DNA of 64,000 bases, from assembly GCA_024803745.1 (NCBI GenBank), contig JANJXV010000129.1, positions 1,798,001 to 1,862,000 of the forward strand, given 5' to 3'. Below are positions 48,930-60,194 of this stretch, piece by piece (within the stretch, counting starts at the first letter, position 1; every line of letters begins with the position of its first letter). The notes under the pieces are model-generated. The model worked only from the letters and a program-made list of their open reading frames with translations, was not told the DNA's origin and ran no database searches. Origin of the DNA: Megascapheus bottae. Lineage: Eukaryota; Chordata; Mammalia; Rodentia; Geomyidae. The position numbers and the translations under genes are program-made.

Positions 48930-49775
48930 CTATGTCATTCTTTCTGACAGAAGCACAGAATTCCATTGTGTAAAAATACCATATTTGATCTACTCATCAA
49001 CTGACGGCATCTGGGTTGGTTCCATACCTTTGTTATAGTAAATAGTGCTGTGATAAATGTTATTGTTCTAGTGAATTTAGTGTGTCCTATCTGGACGATT
49101 GTCAAGTACTGAAATTGCTGGATCACAGGGGAGCTCTATGTTTAGTCTTTTTGGGATACTGCCATAGTGCTTTCCATAGTGGTTGAACGAGTTTGCAATC
49201 CCACCAGCAGTGTAGTAGTGATCCCTCCTGGCCACATCCCCTCCAGCATACGTTATTATATTTCTGGATCTTGGCCATTCTAACTGGAGTGAGGAGGAAA
49301 AGGGAAAGAGGAACTGAAACTTTCTCTCCTTACAGATGACATGATTCTGTATTTAAAGAACCCTATAGACTCTACTCCGAAGCTGCTTGAGCTGATATAA
49401 AACTTTGGTAAGGTAGCAGGGTATAAAATTAACCCTCCATGTCAACTGCCTTCCTATATGCCAACAAATGAGAGGAATGAGGCAAGAATCAGGATAGCAA
49501 CTCATTTTGCTATCAAAGAAAATAAAATACCTAGGAATTAACTTAGAATGTAAAGCAACTTTTTGATGGAACTATAAACTCTGGAGAAGGAAATGCAAAA
49601 ACCTATGTTCCTGGTTTGGAAAAAGTAATATTGTAAAAATGGCAATCTTGATAGGGACTATCTACAAATTCAGTGCAATATTCATCAATATCCCAATGTC
49701 ATTCTTTAAAGAAACAGAAGTGGAAATCCAAAATTTCACTTGGAATAATAAAAGACCCCTTATAGTCTGTCTTCT
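48930..49775 (-). mobile_element. L1 fragment with an inverted 5' part
   Basis: 48930-49290 is the complement of the ORF2 C-terminus (the [14 protein letters not shown] and MFIAALFTI regions on the minus strand). At about 49291 the orientation flips. 49295-49775 reads as ORF2 RT on the plus strand ([10 protein letters not shown], then SWFGK, ending at IWNNKRPL). About 0.9 kb of ORF2 between the two parts is missing. This is the arrangement left by twin-primed (5'-inverted) L1 insertion of a minus-strand element. It is diverged and has no coding potential. Confidence 0.85.
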
Positions 49776-50148
49776 AGCATGATACATAATGTTTAATCTC
49801 ACCTTCTCCACCAAAATCTCACCTTTCTCATTGAGACATAGGTGGCCCTGTTTACTAGCAGCAAAGGCTCAAACGCGCAGTTTCAGGTGTCACCACTGCC
49901 TCTGTTACTGGGTAGATCCAACTCTGTCATCGATTCTGAGGTCTGCTCTGGGAGTCTTGGTCACAAGTTGTTCTGTGGCATCTGCTGTCACCCTGTGCCT
50001 ATTTGCTTCCTTTTCCTCCAGCAGCCTACAACAGGGAATGAAGTTCATGCGCTGATGCTCTCCTTTATATGCAGGGCAGGATGAGCCCAACCCTCCCACA
50101 TCTTCCTCTTCTAATTTTTGGGAAAAAAATGTGCTGGCAGAAGTCCTC
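49776..50148. other. Unassigned DNA
   Basis: Open frames of 80-89 codons exist here but show no family similarity and no intron signals that I can support. Confidence 0.5.
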
Positions 50149-50378
50149 AGGTGTGGCGCATGGCTGATCCACACTTTTAATCCAGGCTGGTCACGAGGCT
50201 GAGATCTGAGTATGGAAGTTCCAAGTCACCTAGAACAGGAAAGTCTGATAGATTCTTACTACCAAAAATAAAAACAGCTGGGAATGGAATTTGGGCTCAA
50301 GTGGTAAAGGGCTAGTCTTGAGTACAAATGCTTAGTGCCCAGGCCCTGAGTTCAGGCTCCAGCACTGCCAACAACCTC
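50149..50378 (+). repeat. B1/ID-type hybrid SINE, plus strand, diverged
   Basis: 'caggtgtggcgcatggctga', 'cgaggctgagatctgagtat', 'gggctcaagtggtaaagggc', 'caggccctgagttcaggctcc'-type tail. Confidence 0.82.
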
Positions 50379-51322
50379 ACTTTAGTGAGATTTTAGCTTT
50401 ATCCATGTAGGCACATCTCACTGGAATCTTTGCTGGTAGAGATAGTCTTCATAATTTTGTCTCAAGGTAAAGGTCCTCCTGGGGTAGTACACAAAAGATG
50501 TCATGGAGAGAGGAGCCCCACTTGCTCCAGGTTTGAAGATGGCATAGGTCAAGCCAGCATGGAGTTGGCACATCAGTCTTTTTCCTAGCACCACCTACCA
50601 GTGAATGTCAAATGACAGTGATTGTTGTGGGATTGTGTGATTGAAGTGCCCCATTAAGGGCAGTGTAAGCACATCCAAACTTGGATACCAGGAATGCTGA
50701 AATCTCAAAGCTAAGATTTCTGTTGGCTACAGAAATGCTGGTGTGTCTGTGATTCACTAAAAGTTCAGGTGCAAAGATTCTGAAGCTTGATGCCATGTGT
50801 TTATTCCATTTAGTAAAATTATTTTAATGCACTGTATAAGTTAAAACATTTGATAAGAGTCAGGGGTAGTGAAAACATTGTCCTTGAATTCAGGTGTCTT
50901 GCAGGGTAATGGGGGGGGTGTTGGTGGCTGGGACTATGAAGCTGGAGCTGCTATCAAACCATGGATCATGTTCCTCTTTGTCTGGGAAAAATGACTCCAA
51001 AGATGAAATTTGAATGGTGAGGAAAAGATGATGATGTACTCAGGAAATTTCTCCTAAACAAATGCTCATGTGGAAGTGGGATGGGGGCTGGGCATGTCTG
51101 AGGCAGAGCTTAAGGGGGCTTCTCATGGCGTTGAGAACGTTCCTTGTGAGTTCAGGCATGCAGCAGGGTGTTTTACATGACCATTGTGAGATGGATGGAA
51201 TAAGACTGGAGACAAGATGAATGCTGGGATCCTGCAATGCTCTTGCATGAGTGGCTGGTGGCTCACCTGAAAGAACTAATTATGTCTAAAAAAGAAATCA
51301 GGAATTTGTTTTGATTAGATAA
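50379..51322. other. Unassigned DNA, no gene recognised
   Basis: Moderate GC, single copy within the window. A 62-codon minus-strand ORF (50608-50796) reads like protein (FEISAFLVSKFGCAY), but I recognise no family and it has no continuation. Confidence 0.45.
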
Positions 51323-51540
51323 TACCTGTAATCCGAGGCATATTCAGGATCCTGATCTTAGTATTGTGGTTTAAAACCAACCCAGCAAAGGGAAAAATGC
51401 ATGAGACTCATACTCCCAGTTTAGAGCAAGAACAAAGATTGAAGTAGAGCTGTGGCTCAAGAGCTAGAGTGCTACCTTGAGCAAAGAAAAGCTAAGAAAA
51501 AGCTCCAGGACTTGAGTTCAAGGCCAGGAATGAAAGAAGG
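51323..51540 (+). repeat. Hybrid SINE, plus strand, diverged
   Basis: 'ataatacctgtaatccgagg', 'agagctgtggctcaagagc', 'gagtgctaccttgagc' and 'gacttgagttcaaggcc'. Confidence 0.78.
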
Positions 51541-52765
51541 AAGGTAAAAAAAGGGAAGTATGTGAGGAAGGGAAATATATAAATGAAAGAGATAAGGAAC
51601 TAGAAATTTAAAACTAGAGAATATTTAAAAGTCATCAGTCCTTCTAAGAAAAGTGTTGGAGTATGGGTTCTATATGTGGTGAACTGGAAGCCCAGCAGTG
51701 ACTTGGTAACCAAAGAGTCACCATGATGAGCAAAGGATAGAAATCTGCATGAGCCTCTTAGCGGATGGAGTCACAGAAGAGAACATCAGCTCCCATCCCA
51801 TAGTTAGAAGTATATAGAGATGGGGAAGTTGGCATCACCTTGATGTCATTGTGTCCATGGAGACTGGAAGCCATGGCTCTGTGAAAGCACAATGTTCTGG
51901 TTACTGAGCTGGGAGGCTGAGGAGAGCCAAGTACTGGCCATGAAGAAATCAGGGTGGCAGCAGAGCAACTCTGCTGCAGTGTGTGCCTGCTTGGCTGTTC
52001 TTATTCTGTGGTGGATCAGGCTGGAGCGGGTGATAGTAACTGTTTTGTGGTCACAAGACCTTCACCAAGAGCTTCCTCTGGGATCCTCATAAGCTACAGC
52101 GTGGCTGGTGGTGGGATGTGTGTGGGGTGAAAGTGACAGAGGGATGGATGCATGGCAAGGTGGGTGAAGAGATGAGAGGAATGATGAGAGCCCAGTTCAT
52201 TGGTTTCCAAGGTTAATGGGTGGGAGGTAGAGAGGCATGATGGAGGAATGATGGAGGCAGGGGAAGGTGGTGACAGAGTGAGGCCATCTGTAGTGCCAGC
52301 CTGGCCATCATCTGAAGCCCATAGGCAGCTTCCTGATCCTTCACTTAGTCCTGCTCCTTGTGGAGGGAATGTCACGTGTACCCAGAGCTAGGGGTGGGGC
52401 AATGTTAGTAGCACCTGGAAAACCATTGTCCTCTACCTGGGTGAGGGGTGGTTATGGCTCCCATGCTGGTGGCCTGATAGCTATGGAACAGATCTCTCCT
52501 TAGCTACCACAGTCAGTGGCTGCTCTCCATCTAGGGTTAGGGCACTTGCTCAGCCATCAGGACACCCCATGCAGGACAGAGGCCTACAATTCAGATGGCA
52601 GCACAGGGGTGAAGATGATCTCACTGTAGCCCTAGTTACATGGCTGCCCCAGCATGCAGGACAGGATGAGCTGGGGGAAGATGTTCTCTGTGTTTTTCCA
52701 CAGCCTATCCCGGCCTCTTCTTGTGTCTGATTAGACCAAGAGAGTACCAGGTTCCCTCTCACAGT
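51541..52765. other. Unassigned GC-richer DNA
   Basis: No repeat or gene was recognised. The base composition is richer in GC than the flanks. Open frames of 60-150 codons on both strands lack any family motif. Confidence 0.5.
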
Positions 52766-52915
52766 CCTGGTTCTTTTTCCTTTACAGTCATGAGGCTTGA
52801 ACTCAGGTCCTGGGTACTGTCCCTGAGCTCTTTTGCTCAAGGTTGATGCTCTACCATTTGAATCATAGTGCCATTTCCAGCTTTTCCTTTTCATGTGGAT
52901 CTCTGATATGCCCAG
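52766..52915 (-). repeat. ID-like SINE, minus strand
   Basis: 'catgaggcttgaactcaggt', 'gagctcttttgctcaaggtt', 'gatgctctaccatttgaat' and 'catagtgccatttccagctt' are complements of the tRNA-like module. Confidence 0.8.
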
Positions 52916-54085
52916 TACTGTGCCTGCAGGGAGGCACTCACCCCACAGACAGAGCCACCTCTGCCATGACTGTGACTGCCCACAACCCTCACACCCACTC
53001 ATTGCACACCCCTCGACTCCAGTTTTAGCTCCTCTTTGACTGGGTGTCCAGCCTACCCCTTCCTACACTCACAAAGGGTCTACAATTGTCTTCCCAGGGT
53101 CCTTTCTTCTGCCAGCCAGAGTACAGACTGTGCACATCTTGACGATCACAGAGCTCAAAGCCAAAGGCTGAGATGCAGAAGGGGGTGACCCAGTAGCTGC
53201 ACAGGCCCATGGATCATCCTGTGCATCCCCCAGCCTGTGACTTCCTCCACCCCCTTGGCAGTTAACTGGAAATGAGAGTTTCATGGATTTTCCTTTCTGG
53301 ACTGGCTTCAAACAGAAGCTATGCACAGTTTTCAAACCATACCCTACTGAAGAAGGGAAGCTTGATCTGGTGCTTAACTGGGTTGCACTTTGGCTCCGTT
53401 TGCTATGCCTCACGGGAGGGGGCTCATCATTTGTAGACTAAGATCTCATGACCTTCAAAGCCAAATGCTACCTGAAAGTTCAGGATCCCAGCCTATGTGT
53501 TGGGCCGGGGTGAATACATTCTCTGTTATGCTGGGTCATCAACCCATGTTTTAAGCTGGAAGTAGGCAGTGCCACATTTGATAAGAACATCTGCCAGAGA
53601 TTGTCACCTCATGAAAGCAGATTCTAAATTTGTATTCCATTTCCTGTGGTGGAGAAATCCCCTCCAACTTAGACAGGCTCACATCCACCTGCAGGTCACA
53701 CTCCTAATGCACCCTTGAGTGTCCTCATGGTATTGGGATCTAAGTTTGTAGGGAATGCTGCTTTAGTCCATGAATTAGCTGGACAAGTGATGACAAACGT
53801 GTTGTGGATTAATATGAGAACAATTTAAGAAGCCCTGGAGGAGCATCAACCTGACCCTCTGTGGTGCTATAAATCTGATAGGATGTTCCAGACTGAGAAA
53901 CAATCACATGGCTTTGTGTTTGGCATCCAGACAAGTGAGTGCATGTCTTAGCTGTCAGCCAATACAGAGGAGGACATGAATAAGTGGGTGGAAAGCATCT
54001 GTCAGACCCCTGTCTGGGGGCAGGTGGAGAGAACATAGGAAGGTAGATACCATGGCTGTGGTGGGGCCAAAACAAGGGTAAAAGA
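52916..54085. other. Unassigned DNA
   Basis: No recognisable exon, SINE or tandem repeat was found. The minus-strand frame at 53069-53413 is the longest (114 codons), and its sequence resembles no family that I know. Confidence 0.45.
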
Positions 54086-54288
54086 GGCAAAGGAACCAGG
54101 TGCTGGTAGCTCAAGACTGTCATCCTAGCTACTCAGGAGTTTGAGATCTGAGGATCACAATTCAAAGCCAGCCCAGGACAGAAACTCCATGATACTCTTA
54201 TCTGCAATAAACTACTGAATGCAAGAAGCTCAAGCTCAGTGACAGCATCCAGGCCTAGCGTTCAAAACCCAGGACTGGCAGAAAAAAG
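54086..54288 (+). repeat. Hybrid SINE, plus strand
   Basis: 'ggaaccaggtgctggtagct', 'catcctagctactcaggagt', 'tcaaagccagcccaggacag' and 'gactggcag' at the 3' end. The middle is partly deleted. Confidence 0.85.
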
Positions 54289-55235
54289 TATCAAAGGACA
54301 AGAAGCTGGCCAAAAGTTAGAGGGACTCTATCTTGACAAACAATACAATGGTAAGTTGTACTCAGAAGACTTGCACAAAATCTGGAAATGCCTGAGACCT
54401 ATCTATGTATGTTTCCTGTTTGTCTAAATACATATGTTTATACATTTATATATTAGTATGGAGAGACAGATCAATACATATGACTATACATATATACATA
54501 GCCAGACACTTATGGTTGGGTGGTATACTGTGTGAGAGTTTGTGTTTGTGTTTTGTGGATGGCTATCTCTGTTTAAGAAAGATAGAAAATATGTAAATAT
54601 CTTTAAAAAAACTTGAAAAAAATATAGAGAGACATAAGCTCTTGAGGGAATCTGACATGACAAGATTATTCACAGGCACGTTTATCCTTATGGATTCCTC
54701 AGCAAGTTTTAATTTTTTTCATTATTTTCTTTCTTTTTTTGAACCAGTGTTAAGGATTTCTCTCAGGGACCAGGTGCTGCCAATTACTAATTTTCTCATG
54801 CTGCTACAAGAGGAACTGAGCCACAGTTCCACTTTTGCCTTATTTATTCGTGCTTAACTGAAGATAAAGATTTCTATCAGTGACTTTCTTTCAGGGGCTG
54901 GATTCTAACGAGAGTCCCCAGACCTCAGGCTTCTCTATAGCTACAATTAACAATATGAGAACCCAGCACTGGGTTCCAATGCACAGGGCAAGAAATTGAG
55001 TGAATCTCTCAACTCCAATTAGCTATAATAAGCTACAAGTGAAAGACCAATACCTTTGAGGAAAAGATGCTGAGGGTTATCACACAGGCCCTATGAGTAA
55101 GCCCTAAACCCTGTACACATGTGTGCATGCACACATTGGCAGTTACACACACATGCACACACACAATATTTCAGGCAATATTGTATTTTGAATTAATATC
55201 CAAAGATTGGACAACAGGATAGCAAGTAAAAAATC
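54289..55235. other. Unassigned AT-rich DNA with a short CA-rich patch
   Basis: No gene recognised. A CACA-rich patch lies near 55116-55165. A possible SINE remnant near 54735-54930 is too decayed to call. Confidence 0.5.
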
Positions 55236-55359
55236 TGTTTTTCTTGTCTACATTGAGGGAAAGGGATAAGTCACAAGATGCAGAAGCGAAGAATTCAGAG
55301 GCAAATGCTGTGAGTGAATAACTTGTAAAAAGCACATTTCTTTTCTTTTCTTTTCTTTT

Positions 55360-55550
55360 GTTTTTTCTGCCATTCCTGGGGCTTGAACTCAGGGCCTGAG
55401 CACTGCTCTTGCCTTTTCCCAAGTCTAGCCCTCTGCCACTTGAGCCACATTGCCATATGCATTTTTATATCTGTGTGATATTAAGGACTCAAACCTAGAT
55501 CTTCATGGATGCTAGGCAAGCACTCTACCACTGGGCCAAAGTCTAAACCC
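55360..55550 (-). repeat. ID-like dimeric SINE, minus strand (shared with P blocks)
   Basis: 'ggcttgaactcagggcctga', 'cacttgagccacattgcc' and 'gctaggcaagcactctacca'. The same insertion is found at the matching site of every P block, so it predates the duplication. Confidence 0.9.
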
Positions 55551-55787
55551 CGATTAATTATTTATAAATAGTCATCATCTTCATATCAAAATATCCTTTC
55601 TCCTACAAAGAATGAACACTTATCTATGTCTGTAAGACTTTTTTTATGTCACCAATGCTTCTGTGATTTTCCCACTTGCATTTTTACAGATGACAGCACA
55701 GATATTCATCAGGAAGAAAAATAGATTAGGATACAGAAACCTAACAACGTCCTAGTAGATTGAAGTGAAAAATATGTGCAAGATGGC

Positions 55788-55972
55788 CTGGGTCTTTCAT
55801 CTATTTGTAGAGTGCTTGGCTACCACACAAAAAGAGTGAGGTTTGATTCTGCAGTACCATATACATAGAAAACTCTGGAAGTGGTGCTGTGGCTTGGTGG
55901 GACAGCTATAGCCTAAAGAAAGCCTAAGAACAATGGTCAGGCTCTGAGGTCAAGTCCCAGGACTAGCAAAAA
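55788..55972 (+). repeat. ID-like dimeric SINE, plus strand (shared with P blocks)
   Basis: 'ttgtagagtgcttggctacc', 'gtggtgctgtggcttggtgg' and 'gaggtcaagtcccaggacta'. It is also shared with the P blocks. Confidence 0.88.
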
Positions 55973-56599
55973 AAATGTGCAAGAGGCAAAATGCAAGCTG
56001 AGAAGTCACTGTGAAGCAAAATGTCTTGTGAAGGGTAAGGGGAATAGTGACAGTTAAGTTTGGATCTTACCTAAGAAAGGCTCCTTGAGCCTGAGACCAG
56101 GCTAGCACTTACGCCTAGTTAATGACTTGGGATTTGAACAAAAAGGTGTGCTGTTTACTACATCCATATGTGAGGTGGGAAGGGAGATTCAGCCTCCAGT
56201 ATGTCTTTGGGGAGGTCTTCTGTGAGCAAGGAGCTTTGGTCATTGGGCCTTGAAATGTGACCCTACCTCCCTCACAATGGAACAGAATATGGAACCCTGG
56301 TAACCAAGCCACTGTATGTGACAACCAGCTCAAGTCAGCTCCCTTGGCCTGTGGCTCAGGAGGAAGAAAGATGTTGCTGTGCTGTTGCCAAAGGTCAGGA
56401 GGCTCGGATCTCAGGCATGAGAGATATGGATGTCTCACTTGAAGAAGTAGATGCTGGATCAGGGCCAAGACAAAATTCCAGTATATCAGGCATTTCTCTA
56501 GGAAGGAATCCCGGAAACTCCAGGGCAACTCAGATGAGGTATATTGAGAGGAAACCTATTTGAACCCATCATCCTGCCCACAAACTACAACCTTCTTGT

Positions 56600-56922
56600 G
56601 TGCTTTCAAGTGACTGTACTGAGATTAGAGTGTGTCATTTCCAATCTACTCTATACCAATTTCTCAGTGTGAAGTGTGGTCCCATTCCTACGTTTGAAAT
56701 ATCCACAGTTTTGCCAATACAGTGTGATGGTAAGTCAGCTCAGACTCTGAATGAGCCTTGTAACCTATGGATCCTGGAGGAAGGCCTGTTGGAGATGCTG
56801 CTGACAAAGCTGATCCCTGCCTACCAGAAAGGTGATCTCTTTTATGTGGGAAACTTCCTGCACAATTTCAAATAGTGGAGGACAATGCAGTAGTTGCTGG
56901 AAATTCTCTTGAAAAAGTGAGT
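56600..56922 (+). pseudogene. RalGDS-like pseudogene, exon with the first part of the RasGEF N-terminal domain
   Basis: RalGDS-type proteins are exchange factors for Ral GTPases; the RasGEF-N (REM) domain precedes the catalytic CDC25 domain. The frame reads ILEEGLLEMLLTKLIPAYQK, then GDLFYVGNFLHNFK, TAG, WRTMQ, TAG, LLEILLEK. This is the family pattern of L-E-x-L-V-x-x-L-(I/V)-P-A-(F/Y)-Q-x-G-D-L-x-Y-V-x-x-F-L, then T-x-Q-x-(V/L)-L-D-L-L. Two in-frame TAG codons (56873-56875 and 56891-56893) break it. A possible donor (gtgagtg) lies at about 56920. The CDC25 catalytic domain was not found in the window. Confidence 0.72.
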
Positions 56923-57349
56923 GTTCCCCCTCCAAACCCATGATTGCTCACCACTCCTGGCCAAGTCTTTGAATACTTGGCTCCTCTCTGAGCCTGTTTG
57001 TTTCACTGGGGTGTTCACAGGGGAGCTAAGCATGATACAAGTGCACAAACTACTTTATTATGACTGGGACACCATGCCATTTCATTTCCCTCACAAGCTA
57101 CTGGAGTCTCAACAGTGTGCTTACTGAGAAGTTGGATTTCAGGCATGAGTAAGTGGCTCCCAACTGCAGCCCTCACCTAGGTGACATCCTAGGAAATCCC
57201 ATTTCCCAGTAAGAAATGAGGTGTCAGTACAAATGGCGGAGGCCTGTGAAATACTGGAGTCAGAGGAAAAGCTGGGGGCTGAATCACTTTTGAGCCATCA
57301 GGGAGGGATTGTGATAGCTTTGCCTGTTAGAACCTGAAAGCATTTACAT

Positions 57350-57580
57350 TTTGGTGTGTGGTCCAGTGCTGCCACTTGAAACTGAACCCAGGTCTAAATG
57401 CCATCCGTTTGGTGTTCAAAAATTAGCACTGTACCATTTGAGTCATAGGTCAAGTTCTGGCTTTTTGCTGCCTAATTGAAGACAAGTGCCTTTAGACTTT
57501 TACTGACTAGACTGGCTTTCCACTGTGATCTTCAGAGCTCAGCCTGCTGGGTGGCTAAGATTAGAGCAATGAGCATTTAG
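57350..57580 (-). repeat. Hybrid SINE, minus strand, diverged, in a pseudogene intron
   Basis: 'tgaacccaggtctaaatgcc', 'gtaccatttgagtcatag', 'gactggctttccac' and 'cagcctgctgggtggctaag' are complements of the tail and head modules. Confidence 0.78.
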
Positions 57581-57859
57581 TTCTTTATGTAGAGCATTCA
57601 CTTATTGATTTATTTAGAGCATTTACTTAGTTAATTTAAGGTGCGTTTACTTTGGACAGATGCATAGAGGCCTCTCTCAGAAGCTTCTGGAAGTGGGGTG
57701 TAAAAGTCATCCTGTTCTCGAGTGTCTCTTACACCCCTCCCAGCACATAAGTGCACATCTCTGCAGGACAGCCACAGCATTAGAATCCTGCAAGAAAGGG
57801 GCTTTGGTAAAAGGCTCAGGATGGAGAGAGAAGGCTCTCACTTTCCTTGTACCGAATGT

Positions 57860-58062
57860 GCCCACAGCATCATGTGTTCCATCTATACGACGTGAATGGA
57901 CTTCTACCCGAGTGATTTCTACGAGTTCAAGAACTGCCACACCCTGACACAACTCAAGCTCTATATGAGGCTCCACATGTCGGCTTTGGACCTGCTCTTC
58001 TAAACACAAACTTTTTGACCAGCTGGAGGAATATGTGACCAGTAAGACCAAGAAAAAGTAGA
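57860..58062 (+). pseudogene. RalGDS-like pseudogene, exon with the second part of the RasGEF N-terminal domain
   Basis: After an acceptor-like 'aatgtgcccacag' the frame reads SIYTT, TGA, MDFYPSDFYEFKNC, then TLTQLKLYMRLHMSALDLLF and TAA. A shift by one base gives HKLFDQLEEYVTSKTKKK. The order matches the end of the RalGDS REM domain: S-I-L-x-T-W-L-D-x-Y-x-x-D-F, then L-x-x-L-x-x-Y-x-x-x-x-M-x-x-x-D-L, then L-L-x-Q-L-E. The TGA stands where Trp is expected. One stop, one further stop and one frameshift make this exon dead. Confidence 0.72.
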
Positions 58063-58378
58063 AGTCCTGGTGTGGGTGCCTCAGAACCTGTGAGTAGGAA
58101 GCCCATGTGGTCTACAGAGCTTGGCAAAATGCCCTTTATGGGTGGCATCAGCCAGGTAATGTCTGTCCTCTGAAAGGACTCGGGAATAAGCACTCATTAG
58201 AAAGACCCTACACCTCCTCAGTGTTCAGTCCAAACTCCAGTTCTACAGGATCCTCCATTAGATCCTCATGGAAGTTGAGTGACACTTCAACTTGCAGAGT
58301 CCACTCTGTCCACTCTGTACCTATTTCCATTCTTAGGTTTGGGTCATCGTGTAAGAGCTTATCCTGAACTCCGGATGA
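58063..58378. other. Pseudogene intron or downstream DNA, unassigned
   Basis: Short open frames on both strands without recognised similarity. Confidence 0.4.
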
Positions 58379-59008
58379 AAAACCCACCAATGGAGCTGGT
58401 GACTGATGGAGACTGAGAATCATCACTGCACTCCAGAAAGCATGGGCCTTCTGTAGAAATTACCAAACAGGTTTAGAGTCCTATGGATATACCTTTTGCT
58501 CTGAACCCCATGTGTGACACAGTTGAACCTGCAGATACTATGGAGGAAGAAAAAGAGCAGCCAGATTTCCTTCCGTTTCCTTTCACACTCCACCCAGAGT
58601 CAGTCCATCTGAGTCAGAGTAACACTCCACTTATTGTGCAAGCTGAAGGGGCACACGCTGGGCTCATGGAAAATGTCTCCATGGGAAGCAGCAAGTGTAC
58701 TCTCAATACTGGATTCATTGGAGGAAAATGAATCCATCCTCACAGAATATCCAGACCTATCCATCTCACTAAAAGAGACTCAATCTCCATTCGACAAACC
58801 AGAATCCATCCCCCTCTTAACTCAGGAAGGACATTCTGTTTCTCATGAGGAAGGAGACCCTTCTGAGGTCTCGGAAGTAGAATCACTGTCTGAAGGCAAC
58901 TTGGAGGCCAGTCTGGATTTAGAGCTTCCCTGTCCCCTTCCTAAAAAGACGTCTCTTTATCTTGCTCTCATGATTCTTGTCAAGTATTCATTGTATTTAC
59001 TTTGCTAA
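58379..59008 (+). pseudogene. Acidic, Ser/Pro-rich open segments downstream of the RasGEF-N exons
   Basis: Two overlapping frames make one protein-like stretch. 58483-58731 reads MDIPFALNPMCDTVEPADTM, then EEEKEQPDFLPF. 58634-59008 continues in a +1 frame (ESILTEYPDLSISLKETQSP, EVSEVESLSEGNLEASLDLE). The composition is acidic and proline-rich, like the linker between the RasGEF-N and catalytic domains in RalGDS-family proteins, but I cannot align it. It may belong to the pseudogene above or to an unrelated decayed gene. The shift near 58680-58730 suggests one frameshift. Confidence 0.4.
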
Positions 59009-59425
59009 CTATTAAACTCTCATTGTTAATATTATGGTGTGCAGTTCTTCAGTGCTTATTATACTGTGTTTTATTTTCCACTTATAATGTGAGACCTCAG
59101 ACACGTAGGTCGTGGGTGGGCCAAAAACCAGACAGGTCTGGTCCCATAGAAGACAACCTTACTGGATATACAGGGAACTATGAAATGCGTGGAATCACCA
59201 GGAATCCAGGCCAGGCCTCCATGGAAAGACAAGTCAGCTACCAAAGCTGAAGGACAGAGCAGATGCCTGGAAATGTGTTTTGTCAATCGGGAGAAGTGCC
59301 AGAGTAACTGTAATATTATGTGGGACTCTGTTCTGTGAGTTCAAGTCTGTTTATATATCCATTGTGCTTTGTACAAATATTTAAGAAAATTAAAACTCCA
59401 CAATAGCATCGAAAATCTACTTTGG
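59009..59425. other. Unassigned DNA
   Basis: No recognised repeat or exon. It becomes AT-rich towards 59400. Confidence 0.5.
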
Positions 59426-59427
59426 CT

Positions 59428-59618
59428 TTTAATGTTGCCTAGTTGTAGAGTGCTCGCCTAGTATACAAGAAGACCTTGATTCAATTCCTCGACACTGCAT
59501 ACACAGAAAAAGCAGATGGGGCACTGTTGCTCAGGTGTAAGAGTGCCACCCTTGAACAAATGTGGCCAAGGACAGTTCCTGGTCCCTCAGTTCAAGCCCC
59601 AGGACTAGCCAAACAAGA
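59428..59618 (+). repeat. ID-like dimeric SINE, plus strand
   Basis: 'gttgtagagtgctcgcctag', 'gattcaattcctcgacactg', 'ggggcactgttgctcaggtg' and 'ctcagttcaagccccaggac'. Confidence 0.9.
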
Positions 59619-60009
59619 AATCATACCATTTTCCACACATTTGGAAATAAATCTGATTTATCTAACCCTACTTCTTTTTTGCCAGTCCAGGGTGTGTGCC
59701 ACCAAGCCAAACTACTGGCCCCCAACCTTACTATTTTTAATCATTTAATTTTTTTACATAATCATATTTCATGCTGTCTGTATTAATACCATAAACAGTA
59801 TGCTTAGTGTAATAATGTTAAAGGTAAAACATAAGAAAATAATAACTAAAATTCCTTTTATATTAGTTTTATAGCATTACTACAATTTTATGAGAAAAAT
59901 TACTTAGAATGTTTATTTTACAGTTCAAGTAATCCATTTTGATAAATATATCAACCTACATCATTTATTTGAACACATTTTAAACTATTTTTTTCAGGAA
60001 TGAAAATAC
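59619..60009. other. Unassigned AT-rich DNA with a SINE remnant
   Basis: A short SINE-like patch at 59683-59730 ('ttgccagtccagg') is followed by very AT-rich sequence without recognised content. Confidence 0.5.
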
Positions 60010-60165
60010 ATATATATTTGTTGTAAATGAAATTTATGACTTGGGGGGAAAGGAAAGAGAAAATGGGGGAGGGGTTAACAGTGTTTACAAGAAATGTACT
60101 CATTACATATGTAACAGCAATCTCTTTGTATATCACCTTGAACAACAAATTTTTTGAAAAGTACA
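60010..60165 (+). repeat. Second copy of the unclassified repeat seen at 2975-3228
   Basis: It contains 'gggggaggggttaacagtg', 'aagaaatgtactcattacat' and 'atgtaacagcaatct', then an AACAA-rich tail, in the same order as the 2975-3228 copy. Confidence 0.5.
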
Positions 60166-60194
60166 ATAAGTTTACATGTCTACTTTGGGCAGAA

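Larger units (their letters stand above)
55236..56590 (+). pseudogene. RalGDS-like pseudogene, 5' region (source type of the P blocks)
   Basis: This segment is homologous, in inverted orientation, to every P block of the L1 array. Matching landmarks are the exon-like segment around 56345-56537, the 56060-56100 run ('ggctccttgagcctgagacc'), the 55560-55745 stretch, and two SINEs (55360-55550 minus; 55788-55970 plus). An ATG at 56371 opens MLLCCCQRSGGSDLRHERYG and stops after 24 codons; another frame stays open longer (56318-56563). A possible donor follows 'cagatgag' at about 56538. Its assignment as a 5' exon of the RalGDS-like locus rests on its position just upstream of the RasGEF-N exons. 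Confidence 0.65.

Noticed and set aside
50608..50796. Minus-strand 62-codon ORF as a small gene or processed pseudogene
   Set aside because: I recognise no family, no A-tail and no continuation in other frames; kept only as unassigned sequence.
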